Notes: generated by a model from the letters alone, not told the origin. 64,000 bases of DNA from Salinarimonas rosea DSM 21201 (GCF_000429045.1 NZ_AUBC01000011.1:62001-126000); one strand, 5' to 3'; shown: positions 1 to 10,328, counted from the first letter of the stretch. Numbers and translations: made by a program.

Positions 1-625
1 CCAGATCGTCGGCTGGCGGGAATACGTGCGCGGGCTCTACTGGCTGAAGATGCCGGGCTATGCGCACACGAACGCGCTCGGGGCGACGCGCCCGCTGCCG
101 GACCTGTACTGGACCGGCGAGACGATGATGAACTGCCTCGCGCAATGCGTCGGCGACACGCGCCGGCACGCCTACGCGCACCACATCCAGCGGCTGATGG
201 TGCTCGGCAACTTCGCGCTGCTCGCCGGCCTCGCCCCCGCTGAGGTCCAGGAATGGTACCTCGTCGTCTACGCCGACGCCTACGAATGGGTGGAGCTGCC
301 CAACGTGCACGGCATGATCCTCTACGCCGACGGCGGGATCATGGCCTCGAAGCCCTATGCCGCGTCGGGCGCCTACATCGACCGGATGAGCGATTATTGC
401 CGCGGCTGCAGCTACGACCCGAAGGCGAAGGAGGGCGCGCGGGCCTGCCCGTTCAACTATCTCTACTGGAACTTCCTGATCGAGAACGAGGCGCGGCTCT
501 CCGGCAACCCGCGCGTGGCGATGCCCTATCGCACGCTGGCCAAGATGAGCCCGGATCGCCGCGCGGCGATCCGCGCGGACGCTGCGCGCTTCCTCGGCGG
601 GCTCACCGCGACCTACGGGTCGTGA
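1..625 (+). CDS. Prokaryotic (6-4) photolyase / FeS-BCP cryptochrome, C-terminal part
   Basis: This is the C-terminal 207 residues of a DNA photolyase of the iron-sulfur bacterial cryptochrome/photolyase group (PhrB type); the 5' end lies outside the window and the frame is open from base 2. The alpha-helical FAD-binding region is recognisable from GYAHTNALGA and RRHAYAHHIQRLMVLGNFAL. Four cysteines fit the 4Fe-4S ligands of this group: one in the MNCLAQC segment, then YCRGC and a third group 13 residues later (ACPFNY), the same C-x2-C-x12-C spacing as in PhrB. The family repairs UV (6-4) photoproducts using light; iron-sulfur and FAD binding are inferred from family membership. It ends 15 bp before the convergent mutase gene. 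Confidence 0.93.
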   Translation, partial: QIVGWREYVRGLYWLKMPGYAHTNALGATRPLPDLYWTGETMMNCLAQCVGDTRRHAYAHHIQRLMVLGNFALLAGLAPAEVQEWYLVVYADAYEWVELPNVHGMILYADGGIMASKPYAASGAYIDRMSDYCRGCSYDPKAKEGARACPFNYLYWNFLIENEARLSGNPRVAMPYRTLAKMSPDRRAAIRADAARFLGGLTATYGS

Positions 626-640
626 GCGCCCCGCGCCCGG

Positions 641-2827
641 CTACTCGGCGGCCTGCCGAGGCTCGTAGCCCAGGCGGCGGTTGAGCTCGTGGAGGAGCTT
701 CTCGGCGGCTTCCGCGATCACGGTGCCCGGCGGGAACACGGCGGACGCGCCCATCTCGAGGAGGGTGGGGACGTCGTCGGGCGGGATGACCCCGCCGACG
801 ACGATCATCACGTCGCCGCGGTCGTAGGCCTCCAGAGCCTTCTTGAGCTCGGGCACGAGCGTGAGGTGGCCGGCCGCGAGCGAGGAGACGCCGACGATGT
901 GGACGTCGTTCTCGATCGCCTGGCGCGCCGCCTCGTCCGGCGTCGCGAAGAGCGGCCCGATGTCGACGTCGAAGCCGAGATCGGCGAAGGCGGAGGCGAT
1001 CACCTTCTGGCCGCGGTCGTGGCCGTCCTGGCCCATCTTGGCGACGAGGATGCGCGGGCGCCGCCCGTCCTCCTCCTCGAAGGTCTCGACCAGCGCGCGC
1101 ACGCGCTCGACGGCAGGGGACATGGCTCCGACCTCCCGCTTGTAGACGCCCGAGATCGAGCGGATCTCGGCGCGATGGCGGCCCCAGACCTGCTCCAGCG
1201 CCGCCGAGATCTCGCCGACCGTCGCCTTCGCGCGCCCAGCCTCGACGGCGAGCGCCAGCAGGTTGCCCTCGCCGGTCTCGGCCGCCTTCGACAGCGCCGC
1301 GCAGGCGGCGTCGACCGCGCCCTGGTCGCGCTCGGCGCGAAGCCGCGCGAGCTTCTGGAGCTGGAGCGTGCGGACGTTTGCGTTGTCGACCTTGAGCACG
1401 TCGACCGGCCGCTCGTCGAGGGGCTTGAACATGTTGACGCCGACGACGGCCTGGTTGCCCGAATCGATGCGCGCCTGGGTGCGGGCGGCGGCTTCCTCGA
1501 TCTTGAGCTTGGGCACGCCGGCCTCGATGGCCTTGGCCATGCCGCCGAGCGCCTCGACCTCCTCGATGTGCGCCATCGCCTTCCTGGCGAGCTCGGCGGT
1601 CAGCCGCTCGACGAAATGCGAGCCGCCCCAGGGGTCGATCACGCGGGTCGTGCCGCTCTCCTGCTGGAGGAAGAGCTGGGTGTTGCGGGCGATCCGCGCC
1701 GAGAAGTCGGTGGGCAGCGCCAGCGCCTCGTCGAGCGCGTTGGTGTGCAGCGACTGGGTGTGCCCCTGCGTCGCCGCCATGGCCTCGATGCAGGTGCGGG
1801 TGACGTTGTTGAACACGTCCTGCGCCGTGAGCGACCAGCCGGACGTCTGGGAGTGGGTGCGCAGCGCCAGCGACTTCGGGCTCTGCGGCTCGAACCGGCG
1901 CACGAGCGTCGCCCAGAGCAGGCGGGCGGCGCGCAGCTTCGCCACCTCCATGAAGAAGTTCATCCCGATCGCCCAGAAGAACGACAGGCGCGGGGCGAAC
2001 TTGTCGATGGTCAGCCCCGCCGCGAGACCGGCACGGATGTACTCGACGCCGTCGGCGAGCGTGTAGGCGAGCTCCAGGTCCTGCGTCGCCCCGGCCTCCT
2101 GCATGTGGTAGCCGGAGATCGAGATCGAGTTGAACTTCGGCATGTTCGCCGAGGTGTAGCCGAAGATGTCCGAGATGATCCGCATCGACGCCAGGGGCGG
2201 GTAGATGTAGGTGTTGCGGACCATGAACTCCTTGAGGATGTCGTTCTGGATCGTCCCGGCGAGCTTGTCGGCGGACACGCCCTGCTCCTCGGCGGCGACG
2301 ATGTAGAGCGCCATCACGGGCAGCACCGCGCCGTTCATCGTCATCGACACGCTCATCTGGTCGAGCGGGATGCCGGAGAACAGCGTGCGCATGTCGTAGA
2401 TCGAGTCGATCGCCACGCCCGCCATGCCGACGTCGCCGGCCACCCGCGGATGGTCGGAATCGTAGCCGCGGTGGGTGGCGAGGTCGAAGGCGACCGAGAG
2501 GCCCTTCTGGCCCGCGGCGAGGTTGCGCCGGTAGAACGCGTTCGAATCCTCCGCCGTGGAGAAGCCGGCGTACTGGCGCACCGTCCAGGGCTGGGTGACG
2601 TACATCGTCGGGTAGGGGCCGCGCAGGAAGGGCGCGATGCCGGGCATGCCGTCGACGAAGCCGAGCCCGGCGCGGTCCTGTGGGCCGTAGGCGCCCTTCA
2701 CGGGAATGCCTTCCGGCGTCTCCCACGGCGCGCCCGCCTCGGCGCCGGCGGCGGCCTCGCCGCGCGCGGCGCTGGCGAAGGGGACGCTCGTGAAATCGGG
2801 CAGGGTGCTCTCGCGCTGGGCGCTCAT
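641..2827 (-). CDS. scpA: Methylmalonyl-CoA mutase, large (catalytic) subunit
   Basis: Adenosylcobalamin-dependent enzyme that interconverts methylmalonyl-CoA and succinyl-CoA, closing the propionyl-CoA route into the TCA cycle. The 728-residue protein has the TIM-barrel domain (about 60-550; [15 protein letters not shown] near the active site) and a C-terminal B12 domain with the cobalt-binding signature [11 protein letters not shown]. The start was placed at the ATG at 2827 (MSAQRESTL), which gives the usual family length; an upstream extension to 3016 runs through a repetitive intergenic element and has no family resemblance. The small-subunit gene lies upstream on the same strand, 246 bp away, so the pair is expected to form the heterodimer. 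Confidence 0.97.
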   Translation of the reverse strand: MSAQRESTLPDFTSVPFASAARGEAAAGAEAGAPWETPEGIPVKGAYGPQDRAGLGFVDGMPGIAPFLRGPYPTMYVTQPWTVRQYAGFSTAEDSNAFYRRNLAAGQKGLSVAFDLATHRGYDSDHPRVAGDVGMAGVAIDSIYDMRTLFSGIPLDQMSVSMTMNGAVLPVMALYIVAAEEQGVSADKLAGTIQNDILKEFMVRNTYIYPPLASMRIISDIFGYTSANMPKFNSISISGYHMQEAGATQDLELAYTLADGVEYIRAGLAAGLTIDKFAPRLSFFWAIGMNFFMEVAKLRAARLLWATLVRRFEPQSPKSLALRTHSQTSGWSLTAQDVFNNVTRTCIEAMAATQGHTQSLHTNALDEALALPTDFSARIARNTQLFLQQESGTTRVIDPWGGSHFVERLTAELARKAMAHIEEVEALGGMAKAIEAGVPKLKIEEAAARTQARIDSGNQAVVGVNMFKPLDERPVDVLKVDNANVRTLQLQKLARLRAERDQGAVDAACAALSKAAETGEGNLLALAVEAGRAKATVGEISAALEQVWGRHRAEIRSISGVYKREVGAMSPAVERVRALVETFEEEDGRRPRILVAKMGQDGHDRGQKVIASAFADLGFDVDIGPLFATPDEAARQAIENDVHIVGVSSLAAGHLTLVPELKKALEAYDRGDVMIVVGGVIPPDDVPTLLEMGASAVFPPGTVIAEAAEKLLHELNRRLGYEPRQAAE

Positions 2828-2845
2828 GACCGGGCCTCCACACTT

Positions 2846-3030
2846 CCTGTCACCCCGGGTCGCGAAGCGGGCCCGGGGCCCAGAGCCACAGCGGTGTCTC
2901 TCAGCGTGCGCGAGAGCGCGCGCGTCCACGGACGCTGGTGCAGGCCTCCCCCGCCACGGCGCTGGCGCGCCGCTCGATGGGCACCTGTGCTTCTGGGTCC
3001 CGGACTTGCTTCGCAATCCGGGATGACAGG
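2846..3030. repeat. Imperfect 39-bp inverted repeat between the mutase genes
   Basis: Two 39-base arms, 2846-2884 and 2992-3030, are reverse complements of each other at 32 of 39 positions. Both begin CCTGTCA and end CCCAGA when read in the same orientation, and all seven differences are transitions. They enclose 107 bp. The element occupies most of the scpA-mutA gap and resembles the mobile intergenic palindromes common in rhizobial genomes; no second copy was noticed in this window. If transcribed, it could form a large hairpin within the mutase mRNA. Confidence 0.75.
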
Positions 3031-3073
3031 GGGGGGCGTCATGGGGAAAGGATGAGCGCAGCGGGTCGCGAGA

Positions 3074-5053
3074 TCAAGCACGGGCGGCCTCCTCGGCGCG
3101 GGCGAGCGCGTCCTCGAGCAGGTCGAGCAGGTCGACGCCCATGTAGACGAAGGCGTCGACGCCCGCCTCGCGCCAGGCGGTTTCGTGGGCGCCGGGGCGG
3201 CCGGCGAGGTAGAGCCGGGTACAGCCCGCGTGCTTCATCGCCTTCGCCGCCGCTGCGGCGTCGGTCTCGTAGAGGGCGTCCGACGAGCACAGGCAGGCGA
3301 TGGTCGCGTCGGACCGGGCGAAGGCCTCCGCCATGGCGGCGTGGTCGGGGAAGCCGTCGTTCGACAAGGCCGCGATGCCGCCCGCCTCGAAGGCGTTCGC
3401 GGCGAAGCCTGCGCGGGCGTTGAAGGCGGAGAGCGGGCCGATGTTGGCGAGGAAGACCGCCGGGCGCCTGCCGTGGGCGGCCAGCAGCGCGTCCGAGCGG
3501 TCGCGCAGGCGCTCGTAGGGCTCGGCGTCGCGGCGGCGGGGCAGGGGGGCGAGCGTGACGGGCGCGACGCCGGGCGGCGCCGCGCTCAGCCGCGCGAGGG
3601 TCGCACCGCCGGCCGCCGCGGAGACCAGGTCTGCGAACGCCGCGACGGGCTTCGCGGCCGCGTCGGCCTCGGAAGGCGCTGCCGGGTGCGGGGCGTCGTC
3701 CACCGCCATCGCCACGGCGACCGGCTTCTCGTCGAGGAAGGGGAACTCGGACACGCCGGTGATGGCGTCCTTGCGCCTGGCGACGGCCGCGTCCCGCGCC
3801 GCCCGGGTGGTGCGGATGCGCTCCTGCAACGAGCCGGTCCGCAGGCTCTCGACGATCCCGCCCTCGGCCTCGATCTCCTGGAACAGCGCCCAGGCCTTCT
3901 CGCACAAGGCCTCGGTGAGGCCCTCGAAGGCGCCCGAGCCGGCGGCGGGGTCGGCGACGCGCCAGAGATTCGACTCGTGCAGCAGGACGAGCTGCGTGTT
4001 GCGGGCGACGCGCCGGGCGAAGGCGTCGGGGAGCCCGAGCGCCGCCGTGAAGGGCGTCACGACGAGCGAATCCGCGCCGCCGACGCCGGCCGAGAACGTC
4101 GCCACCGTGGCCCGCAGCAGGTTGACCCACGGATCGCGGCGGGTGGTCGTGCGCCAGGCGGTCTCGGCATGGAGCCGGATGGGCCTGGGCACGAGGCCGG
4201 ACGCCTCCTCGACCCGGGCCCAGAGCGCGCGCAACGCCCGGAACTTGGCGATGCCGAGGAACTCGTCCGCGTCGGCGACGAGCTGGAAAGCGAGCGCGTC
4301 GCGCGCCGCGTCGAGGCCGTGCCCGCCGGCCGCGAGCGCGCGCAGGTACGCGACGCCGGAGGCCAGTACGAAGGCAAGCTCCTGCGCCTCGCTCGCGCCG
4401 GCCTCGTGGACCGGCCGGGCGTCGGCGAGGAACGTGCGCCCGCCGAAGCCGCGTGCGCCGAGGTCCGACAGCGTCTGTGCCGAGCGCTCGGCGACGATCT
4501 CCCACGGCGCGGACATCCGCCCCGCCGCGGCGGCGGCGCCGATCGGGTCGAGCGCCAGGTCGATGGCGAGGTCGGCGAGCGCGTGGCCGCGGCGCTCGGC
4601 CAGCGCGATCAGCATCGCCGCCGCCTGCCGCCCGGCGCCGCCGGCGTCGAGGCGCAGGTGGACGAGGTCGAGCATGACGCCCTCGAGCGCGGCGTCGAGG
4701 TCGTCCACGGTCTGCGCCGACATCCCGAAGCCGCGCGCCGAGGGCGCCTGGGGGAAGACGAGCGTCAGCGAGTCCGCACCGCCTTCGAGATCCTCCAGCG
4801 CCTGAGCGTTGGCGGCATCGGGGCGCGGGTCGTCGACGCGCTGGGAGACGCGCCAGGGGCCGTGGGCGGCGCGGCCGGGGCGGGCGGCCACCTCCGCCTT
4901 GTCGTAGAGCGGCTGGATGGCGAGCCCGTCGTAGCTCCTCGAGACCAGCCGCTTCTCGAAGGCCGCACCCTTCAGCACGCCCTCCACCAGGGCGAGCCAG
5001 TCCGCGCGCGAGGGCGTCGGGAAGCCGGCCGAGAGGGCGTCATCGTCGATCAT
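3074..5053 (-). CDS. mutA: Methylmalonyl-CoA mutase, small (non-catalytic) subunit
   Basis: Partner subunit of the heterodimeric mutase. The 659-residue product shares the barrel fold with the large subunit (VARNTQLVLLHESNLWRV, EFPFLDEKPVAV) and has a C-terminal cobalamin-like domain. That domain has lost the DxHxxG cobalt-ligating motif: the corresponding segment reads LANIGPLSAFNARAGF, as expected for the non-catalytic chain. The ATG at 5053 (MIDDDALSAGFPTPSRADW) matches family N-termini; the frame stays open another 40 codons upstream without similarity. It is divergent from the HAD phosphatase gene, leaving a 167-bp shared regulatory gap in which no cobalamin riboswitch was recognised. 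Confidence 0.93.
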   Translation of the reverse strand: MIDDDALSAGFPTPSRADWLALVEGVLKGAAFEKRLVSRSYDGLAIQPLYDKAEVAARPGRAAHGPWRVSQRVDDPRPDAANAQALEDLEGGADSLTLVFPQAPSARGFGMSAQTVDDLDAALEGVMLDLVHLRLDAGGAGRQAAAMLIALAERRGHALADLAIDLALDPIGAAAAAGRMSAPWEIVAERSAQTLSDLGARGFGGRTFLADARPVHEAGASEAQELAFVLASGVAYLRALAAGGHGLDAARDALAFQLVADADEFLGIAKFRALRALWARVEEASGLVPRPIRLHAETAWRTTTRRDPWVNLLRATVATFSAGVGGADSLVVTPFTAALGLPDAFARRVARNTQLVLLHESNLWRVADPAAGSGAFEGLTEALCEKAWALFQEIEAEGGIVESLRTGSLQERIRTTRAARDAAVARRKDAITGVSEFPFLDEKPVAVAMAVDDAPHPAAPSEADAAAKPVAAFADLVSAAAGGATLARLSAAPPGVAPVTLAPLPRRRDAEPYERLRDRSDALLAAHGRRPAVFLANIGPLSAFNARAGFAANAFEAGGIAALSNDGFPDHAAMAEAFARSDATIACLCSSDALYETDAAAAAKAMKHAGCTRLYLAGRPGAHETAWREAGVDAFVYMGVDLLDLLEDALARAEEAARA

Positions 5054-5220
5054 GGCGTTCGCTCCGCGGGACGTCGCACCCGGTCTACCGCCAAAGCCGG
5101 GCTCGACGGAAGCGCCACTTTGGTCCGGTCGCGCACGGACGCGCGGCGTGCGCGCCCGTCTTGCGCCCGCCACGCACCCGTGCGAAGCGGCGCGGGCAGC
5201 ACGCGACCGGAGCCTCCCCC

Positions 5221-5826
5221 GTGACCATCCTCGTCTTCGACGTCGGCAACGTCCTCATCCGCTGGGACCCGCGCTTCCTCTACGAGAAGATGTTCTCCGG
5301 CGACGCCGAGCGGATGGAATGGTTCCTCGCCAACGTCTGCACCGGCGACTGGAACCTCGAGATGGACCGCGGCGCCGTCTACGCCGACCACGTCGCGGCG
5401 CTCTGCGCCGTGCATCCGGAATGGGAGGCCGAGATCCGCGCCTTCGACACCCGCTGGCAGGAGATGGTGCCGGGCGACATCGCGCCGAACACGGCGCTGC
5501 TGGAGCGCCTGCTCGCCAGGGGCGAGCCGATCTACGCCATCACCAACTTCTCGCGCGAGAAGTGGGCTGAAGCGCAGGATCGCTTCCCGATCCTGACCCG
5601 CTTCGCGGGCGTCGTCGTCTCCGCCCACGAGGGCCTGGTGAAGCCCGATCCGGCGATCTACCGCACGCTGCTCGATCGCTATCGCCTCGAGGCGGGGCGG
5701 TGCCTCTTCATCGACGATTCCGAGAAGAACGTGGCGGGCGCGCGGGCGGTGGGCATGCGCGCGCTGCACTGCCCGCTCGGGTTCGACCTCGCCGCGGGCC
5801 TGCGCGCCGAGGGCGTGGCGTTCTGA
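5221..5826 (+). CDS. HAD-family phosphatase (YihX-like)
   Basis: Haloacid-dehalogenase superfamily hydrolase of 201 residues, probably a cytosolic sugar-phosphate or nucleotide phosphatase; the substrate is not predictable. Motif I is [15 protein letters not shown], where the nucleophile Asp is followed by VGN rather than DGT, typical of the YihX-like subgroup. Motif II is [10 protein letters not shown], the Lys of motif III is in GLVKPDP, and motif IV is [11 protein letters not shown]. The GTG at 5221 was chosen because it directly precedes the conserved TILVFDVGN and has a GGAG about 8 nt upstream; the frame extends upstream without similarity. A 72-bp gap separates it from the PfkB kinase gene. 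Confidence 0.88.
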   Translation: MTILVFDVGNVLIRWDPRFLYEKMFSGDAERMEWFLANVCTGDWNLEMDRGAVYADHVAALCAVHPEWEAEIRAFDTRWQEMVPGDIAPNTALLERLLARGEPIYAITNFSREKWAEAQDRFPILTRFAGVVVSAHEGLVKPDPAIYRTLLDRYRLEAGRCLFIDDSEKNVAGARAVGMRALHCPLGFDLAAGLRAEGVAF

Positions 5827-5898
5827 CGCCACGGGGCTACCGCGCCCCGCGAACGGGTGCCATACAGGACGGCGAGGCTCTCGAGCGAGGAGACGCGC

Positions 5899-6888
5899 AT
5901 GATCCTGGTCTGCGGCGAGGCGCTGATCGATCTCTTCGTCGGCGACGACGACGGCACCGCGCTCGCGGCCCGCGCCGTGCCCGGCGGCTCGCCCTTCAAC
6001 GTGGCGATCGCGCTCGCGCGGCTCGGGCGTCCGGCGGGATTCTGCGGCGGGCTGTCGACCGACCGCTTCGGCGAGGTCCTGGCGGGCCGGCTCACGCGCG
6101 ACGGCGTCGACGTCTCCCTCGCCCCGCGGCTTTCCGCGCCGACGACGATCGGAGTCGTCGCGCCGCGCCCCAACGGGGACGTCTCCTACGCCTTCCACGG
6201 CCACGGCGCGGCGGACCGGAGCATCGGCGGGGCGGACCTGCCGGCGACGCTGCCGGACGGCGTTCGCGCGCTCGCCTTCGGCTCCTTCTCGCTCGCCGTC
6301 GACCCGGCGGGCGCCGCCTACCTCGCGTTGGCGCAGCGGGAGGCCGGGCGGCGCGTCGTCTCGCTCGACCCGAACCTGCGCGCCATGGTGACGCCCGATC
6401 TCGCCGCCTGGCGCGCCCGCCTCGCGGAGTTCCTCGCGGTCGCGGACATCGTCAAGGCGAGCGCGGAGGATCTCGCGGACGGGTTCGGGATCGATCCCGT
6501 GGACGCGGCCGCGCTCACGGCTTGGGCCGAAGGCCGGCTCGCCGGGGGCGCCCGGCTCGTCGTTACGACGCTCGGCTCGGCGGGCGCGCGGGCGTTCCTG
6601 CGCACGCCGCGTGGAACGGCGATGCGCGCCGTGGCCGGGCGTCGGGTGCGGGTCGCCGACACCGTCGGGGCCGGCGACACCTTGCACGCCGCCCTGCTCG
6701 CGCGCCTCGACGCGCGCGGGCTGCTCGACCGGGCGGGCCTCGAGACGCTCTCGCCCGACGACGTCGCGGACGCGCTCGACTTCGCGGTGCGCGCCGCCTC
6801 CATCACCTGCGAGCGCCCGGGCGCGAACCCGCCGACGCTCGCCGAGGTCGAGGCGCGCGGCGCCTCGCCGGCCGCACAGGGGAGATGA
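5899..6888 (+). CDS. PfkB-family carbohydrate kinase (fructokinase-like)
   Basis: Sugar kinase of the ribokinase/PfkB family, 329 residues, expected to phosphorylate a sugar such as fructose with ATP in the cytosol. The N-terminal signature [15 protein letters not shown] and the C-terminal catalytic signature [17 protein letters not shown] (catalytic Asp in GAGD) are both intact. The start ATG follows a GCGAGGAG ribosome-binding site. Its TGA overlaps the ATG of the nitrile hydratase alpha gene (ATGA), so the two are probably translationally coupled. The functional link between a sugar kinase and nitrile hydration is not obvious. Confidence 0.9.
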   Translation: MILVCGEALIDLFVGDDDGTALAARAVPGGSPFNVAIALARLGRPAGFCGGLSTDRFGEVLAGRLTRDGVDVSLAPRLSAPTTIGVVAPRPNGDVSYAFHGHGAADRSIGGADLPATLPDGVRALAFGSFSLAVDPAGAAYLALAQREAGRRVVSLDPNLRAMVTPDLAAWRARLAEFLAVADIVKASAEDLADGFGIDPVDAAALTAWAEGRLAGGARLVVTTLGSAGARAFLRTPRGTAMRAVAGRRVRVADTVGAGDTLHAALLARLDARGLLDRAGLETLSPDDVADALDFAVRAASITCERPGANPPTLAEVEARGASPAAQGR

Positions 6889-7556
6889 CCGCCTTGCACC
6901 AGGACGAGCCGGAGACCGCGCACGCGGACGAGCACGACGATCACGGCCACAGCCACCTCGAGCCGATCGAGGCGCGGGTGAAGGCGCTCGAGTCGATCCT
7001 CGTCGAGAAGGGCTACGTCGAGCCCGCCGCGATCGACGCGCTGATCGAGACCTACGAGACCAGGGTCGGTCCCCGCAACGGCGCGCGCGTCGTCGCACGC
7101 GCCTGGGAAGATCCCGAGTTCCGCGCCGCACTGGCGGCGGACGCCACGGCGGCGATCGCCACGATGGGCTTCGTCGGGCGCCAGGGCGAGCACATGGTGG
7201 CCGTGTTCAACACGCCGGAGGAGCATCATCTCGTCGTCTGCACCTTGTGCTCCTGCTATCCGTGGCCGGTGCTCGGCCTGCCGCCGACCTGGTACAAGTC
7301 CGCGCCCTACCGCTCGCGCGCGGTGATGGACCCGCGCGGCGTGCTGGCCGAGTTCGGTGTCGTGCTCCCCGAGACGACGGCGATCCGCGTGTGGGATTCG
7401 ACCGCGGAGGTGCGCTACCTCGTCGTGCCGATGCGTCCCGAGGGGACCGAGGGCCTCGACGAGGAGCGCCTCGCCGATCTCGTCACGCGGGATTCGATGA
7501 TCGGTACCGGGCTCGCCCGCACGCCCGGGACGGCGGCAGGGGAGGGCACGCGATGA
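6885..7556 (+). CDS. nthA: Nitrile hydratase alpha subunit, cobalt type
   Basis: Metal-bearing subunit of nitrile hydratase, which hydrates nitriles to amides. The 223-residue protein contains the metal claw C119-T-L-C122-S-C124; Thr-Leu between the cysteines is the signature of non-corrin cobalt enzymes (iron enzymes have Ser-Leu). The two downstream cysteines are normally oxidised to sulfinic and sulfenic acid. The N-terminus is His/Asp-rich ([12 protein letters not shown]), possibly a metal-handling tail. The ATG at 6885 overlaps the kinase stop; the TGA overlaps the beta-subunit ATG. No amidase is encoded alongside, so later amide breakdown must be encoded elsewhere. Confidence 0.96.
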   Translation: MTALHQDEPETAHADEHDDHGHSHLEPIEARVKALESILVEKGYVEPAAIDALIETYETRVGPRNGARVVARAWEDPEFRAALAADATAAIATMGFVGRQGEHMVAVFNTPEEHHLVVCTLCSCYPWPVLGLPPTWYKSAPYRSRAVMDPRGVLAEFGVVLPETTAIRVWDSTAEVRYLVVPMRPEGTEGLDEERLADLVTRDSMIGTGLARTPGTAAGEGTR

Positions 7557-8212
7557 ACGGGGCGCAGGATCTCGGCGGCATGCACGGCTTCGGGCCGGTC
7601 GTCCGGGAGGCGGACGAGCCGCTGTTCCACGCGCCGTGGGAGCGCCGCGCCTTCGGCGTCACGCTCGCCATGGGCGCGACCGGCTCCTGGACGCTCGACG
7701 CCTCCCGCCACGCCCGCGAGAGCCTGCCGCCGGCGGAGTATCTCTGCGCGTCCTACTACGAGATCTGGGCGAAGGGGCTCGAGCGGCTCGTCGTGCAGGC
7801 GGGGCTCGTGGGTGCGGACGAGCTCGCCGCCGGGCGGTCGCTGCGGCCGGGCGCGCGGCTCGCGCGGGTGCTCTCGGCCGAGGCGGTGCCGGCGGCGCTG
7901 GCGCGCGGCGGGCCGACGGAGCGCGAGCCGGCGGCGGCGCCGCGCTTCGCCGTCGGAGATCGCGTGCGGACGCGGGTGATCAACCCCGCCGGCCACACCC
8001 GCCTGCCGCGCTACGCCCGTGGCAAGACCGGCGAGATCGCCCTCCGGCACGGTGCCCACGTCTTCCCGGACGCGAACGCGCACCGGGGCGGCGAGGCGCC
8101 GCAGCACCTCTATACGGTTCGTTTCACGGGCCCCGAGCTGTGGGGCGAGGGAGCGGACCCGACGCTGACCGTCTCGATCGACGCCTGGGAGAGCTATCTC
8201 GATGCGGCCTGA
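7553..8212 (+). CDS. nthB: Nitrile hydratase beta subunit
   Basis: Second subunit of the alpha2beta2 enzyme, 219 residues, the usual length. It opens with the family-typical [16 protein letters not shown] and has the C-terminal SH3-like barrel beginning [20 protein letters not shown] and containing [12 protein letters not shown]; the beta chain shapes the substrate pocket around the alpha metal. Translation starts at the ATG in the ATGA overlap with nthA. The last 11 bases overlap the activator gene. The whole kinase-nthA-nthB-activator block is tightly packed and presumably one transcript. Confidence 0.96.
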   Translation: MNGAQDLGGMHGFGPVVREADEPLFHAPWERRAFGVTLAMGATGSWTLDASRHARESLPPAEYLCASYYEIWAKGLERLVVQAGLVGADELAAGRSLRPGARLARVLSAEAVPAALARGGPTEREPAAAPRFAVGDRVRTRVINPAGHTRLPRYARGKTGEIALRHGAHVFPDANAHRGGEAPQHLYTVRFTGPELWGEGADPTLTVSIDAWESYLDAA

Positions 8213-8579
8213 GGACGCCCCGCTCCTGCCGGAGGAGGCGCCGACCTTCGAGGCGCCGACCTTCGAGGCACCTTGGCAGGCGAACGCCTTCGCGCTCGCT
8301 GTGGCGCTGAACGCGCGCGGCGCCTTCTCGTGGAGCGAGTGGGCGCAGGCGCTCTCGTGCGCGCTCGCCCAGACGCCGGGTGCCGAGAACGGCGGCGCGG
8401 GCTACTGGACCGCCTGGGTCGCCGCGCTGGAGCGGCTCACGACCGAGAAGGGGCTCGCCGGAACCGAGGCGCTCGGGGAGCGCGCCGCGGCCTGGCAGCG
8501 CGCGGCGGAAGCGACGCCGCACGGGACCCCGATCACGCTGGAGAACGATCCGCAGCGGCGCGGCGTCGGTCGCGGGTGA
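8202..8579 (+). CDS. Nitrile hydratase activator / cobalt-loading accessory protein
   Basis: Small protein of 125 residues related to the nitrile hydratase activator (P14K/NhlE type) that resembles the N-terminal half of the beta subunit and helps insert cobalt into the alpha subunit. Family features are FEAPWQANAFALAVALN, a central FSWSEWAQAL and YWTAWVAALERL. Near the N-terminus a 15-bp unit is duplicated in tandem (8235-8249 and 8250-8264), giving a repeated EAPTF. The gene starts inside the end of nthB and ends 16 bp before a hairpin. Confidence 0.88.
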   Translation: MRPEDAPLLPEEAPTFEAPTFEAPWQANAFALAVALNARGAFSWSEWAQALSCALAQTPGAENGGAGYWTAWVAALERLTTEKGLAGTEALGERAAAWQRAAEATPHGTPITLENDPQRRGVGRG

Positions 8580-8595
8580 GCGGCCTAGCCCGAGG

Positions 8596-8624
8596 GCGTC
8601 GCGCTCCCGGGGGAAGCGCGACGC
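8596..8624. terminator. Hairpin between convergent genes
   Basis: A perfect 10-bp stem (GCGTCGCGCT at 8596-8605 with its complement at 8615-8624) with a 9-nt loop lies between the nitrile hydratase activator gene and the convergent chemoreceptor gene. No T-run follows on either strand, so it is at best a weak or Rho-assisted bidirectional terminator. Confidence 0.5.
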
Positions 8625-8636
8625 TTCGGCTGCGTG

Positions 8637-10328
8637 TCACGCCGCGCGGATGCCCGCCGTGAAGACCTCGACCTGGCTCGTGACGTCCGAGGCCGAGCCC
8701 GTGAGGCGGCGGGCCGCCTGGAGGACCTGGTCGGCGGCGGTGCGGGTCTGTGCGGCGGACTGGCGGAACTCGCCGACGAAGTCGTTGACCGCGTCCGTCC
8801 CGTTCGCCGCGTCCGAGACGTTGGACGCGATCTCCTGCGTGGCGGATTGCTGCTCCTCGGCCGCCGACGCGATCGTGCCGGAGATCTCGTGCATGCGCTG
8901 AATCGTGGCGCCGATCGATTCGATCGCCTGGACGGCGGTGCCCGACGCCGTCTGGATGCGCCCGACCTGGGCGGAGATCTCGTCCGTCGCCTTCGCCGTC
9001 TGGTCTGCGAGCGTCTTCACCTCGGCGGCGACGACCGCGAAGCCCTTGCCCGCCTCGCCGGCGCGTGCGGCCTCGATCGTGGCGTTGAGCGCCAGCAGGT
9101 TGGTCTGCGAGGCGATCTCGCTGATCAGCGCGACGACCTCGCCGATGCGCTGGGCGTTGGCGGAGAGATCGCGCATCGTCGCGTCGGTGCTGCGGGCGTC
9201 CTCCACCGCCTGCGAGGCGATCTGCGTGGCCTGCGCCACCTGCGAGCTGATCTCGCGGGCGGAGGCGGCGAGCTCCTCGGCGGCGACCGCCACGGAACGC
9301 ATCGCCGAGCTCGTCTGCTGTGCGGTGACCACGCCCGATTCGGAGCGCGTGCGGCCCTGGTCTGCGCTCGTGCGCATCGCCTCCGCGGTCGCCTCCATCT
9401 CGGTGGCGGAGGCGCCGAGCGCCTCGACCAGCGTCTCGATGCGGCTCTCGAAGCCCTCGATCAGCTGGGCGACGCGCGCGGTGCGCTGCTCCCGGGCCGC
9501 GGTTTCCGCCGTGCGCTCGCGGGTCAGCTCCTCGCGCTCCACGGCGTTGCGCTTGAAGATCGCGACGGCGCGGGCCATGCCGCCGATCTCGTCGACGCGG
9601 TTCACGAACGGCACGTCGGTCGCGAGGTCGCCGTCGGCGAGGGCGCGCATGGCGCCGGAGATGTCCTGGATCGGCTGGGCGAGCTGGCGGCGCGACAGGT
9701 AGACGGCGAAGCCCCCGCCGACGAGGATGCCGAGCCCGCCGATCGCGACGATGGTCACGAGGTTGCGCCCGAACAAGGTCTCGAGCGTCCCGATGAAGCG
9801 CTCGAGGTTCGTCGACTGCACGGCGGCCGTCGAATCCATGATCTCGTTGAGCGCGTCCTGCGCCGCCAGGTTCTCGGCGTTGTCGCCGAAGGCGCGCGCC
9901 GCCGCGATCCCGTCTTCGCGCGCGCGGCGCACGATCTCGCGGCGCACCTCGGCGAAGGCCGCGACGTCCTCGCGGAAGCCGAGGAACAGGTGCATCCGGT
10001 CCGCCGAGACGAGGGGCTGCCAGGCGTCGAGCATCACGTCCATGCGCTCGAGGTCGGAGAGCAGGGACTGCGCGTAGGTCTCGACCTCGGCCGGGGTCTC
10101 GGCCAGGTAGAGGCCGCGGGTGCCGGCGACCGCGCCGTTGATGAGCGCGTTGGCGCGCTCGCTGAGGATGGCTCGGTCGGCCGCGTTGTGCGCGAGCGCC
10201 ACCTGATCGCGGTAGGTCGTCATGATCGTCGCGCTCGCCGCGGTGACCGCGACGACGACGACGGCGAAGAGACCGACGAGGCTGTAGATCTTCGTCGCGA
10301 TGCTCCATCGATCGATGAGCTTGCCCAT
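8637..10328 (-). CDS. Methyl-accepting chemotaxis protein
   Basis: Transmembrane chemoreceptor of 563 residues. It has an N-terminal transmembrane helix (about 10-32), a periplasmic four-helix-bundle-like sensor (about 35-180), a second transmembrane helix near 186-207, a HAMP domain (about 207-260), and a long cytoplasmic signalling coiled coil whose tip contains [22 protein letters not shown], the conserved CheA/CheW contact. The ligand is unknown. The start at 10328 has GAGGG eight bases upstream; an in-frame ATG at 10334 is possible but too close to that site. It probably feeds the flagellar motor encoded near the right end of the window. Confidence 0.94.
   Translation of the reverse strand: MGKLIDRWSIATKIYSLVGLFAVVVVAVTAASATIMTTYRDQVALAHNAADRAILSERANALINGAVAGTRGLYLAETPAEVETYAQSLLSDLERMDVMLDAWQPLVSADRMHLFLGFREDVAAFAEVRREIVRRAREDGIAAARAFGDNAENLAAQDALNEIMDSTAAVQSTNLERFIGTLETLFGRNLVTIVAIGGLGILVGGGFAVYLSRRQLAQPIQDISGAMRALADGDLATDVPFVNRVDEIGGMARAVAIFKRNAVEREELTRERTAETAAREQRTARVAQLIEGFESRIETLVEALGASATEMEATAEAMRTSADQGRTRSESGVVTAQQTSSAMRSVAVAAEELAASAREISSQVAQATQIASQAVEDARSTDATMRDLSANAQRIGEVVALISEIASQTNLLALNATIEAARAGEAGKGFAVVAAEVKTLADQTAKATDEISAQVGRIQTASGTAVQAIESIGATIQRMHEISGTIASAAEEQQSATQEIASNVSDAANGTDAVNDFVGEFRQSAAQTRTAADQVLQAARRLTGSASDVTSQVEVFTAGIRAA

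Noticed and set aside
603-3055. Very long open frames on both strands opposite and alongside the mutase gene
   Set aside because: They are GC-rich shadows: low-complexity Arg/Gly/Ala-rich translations with no family resemblance, overlapping a clear scpA.
5054-5220. Cobalamin riboswitch upstream of the B12-dependent mutase
   Set aside because: No B12-box-like sequence or matching stems were seen in the 167-bp gap.
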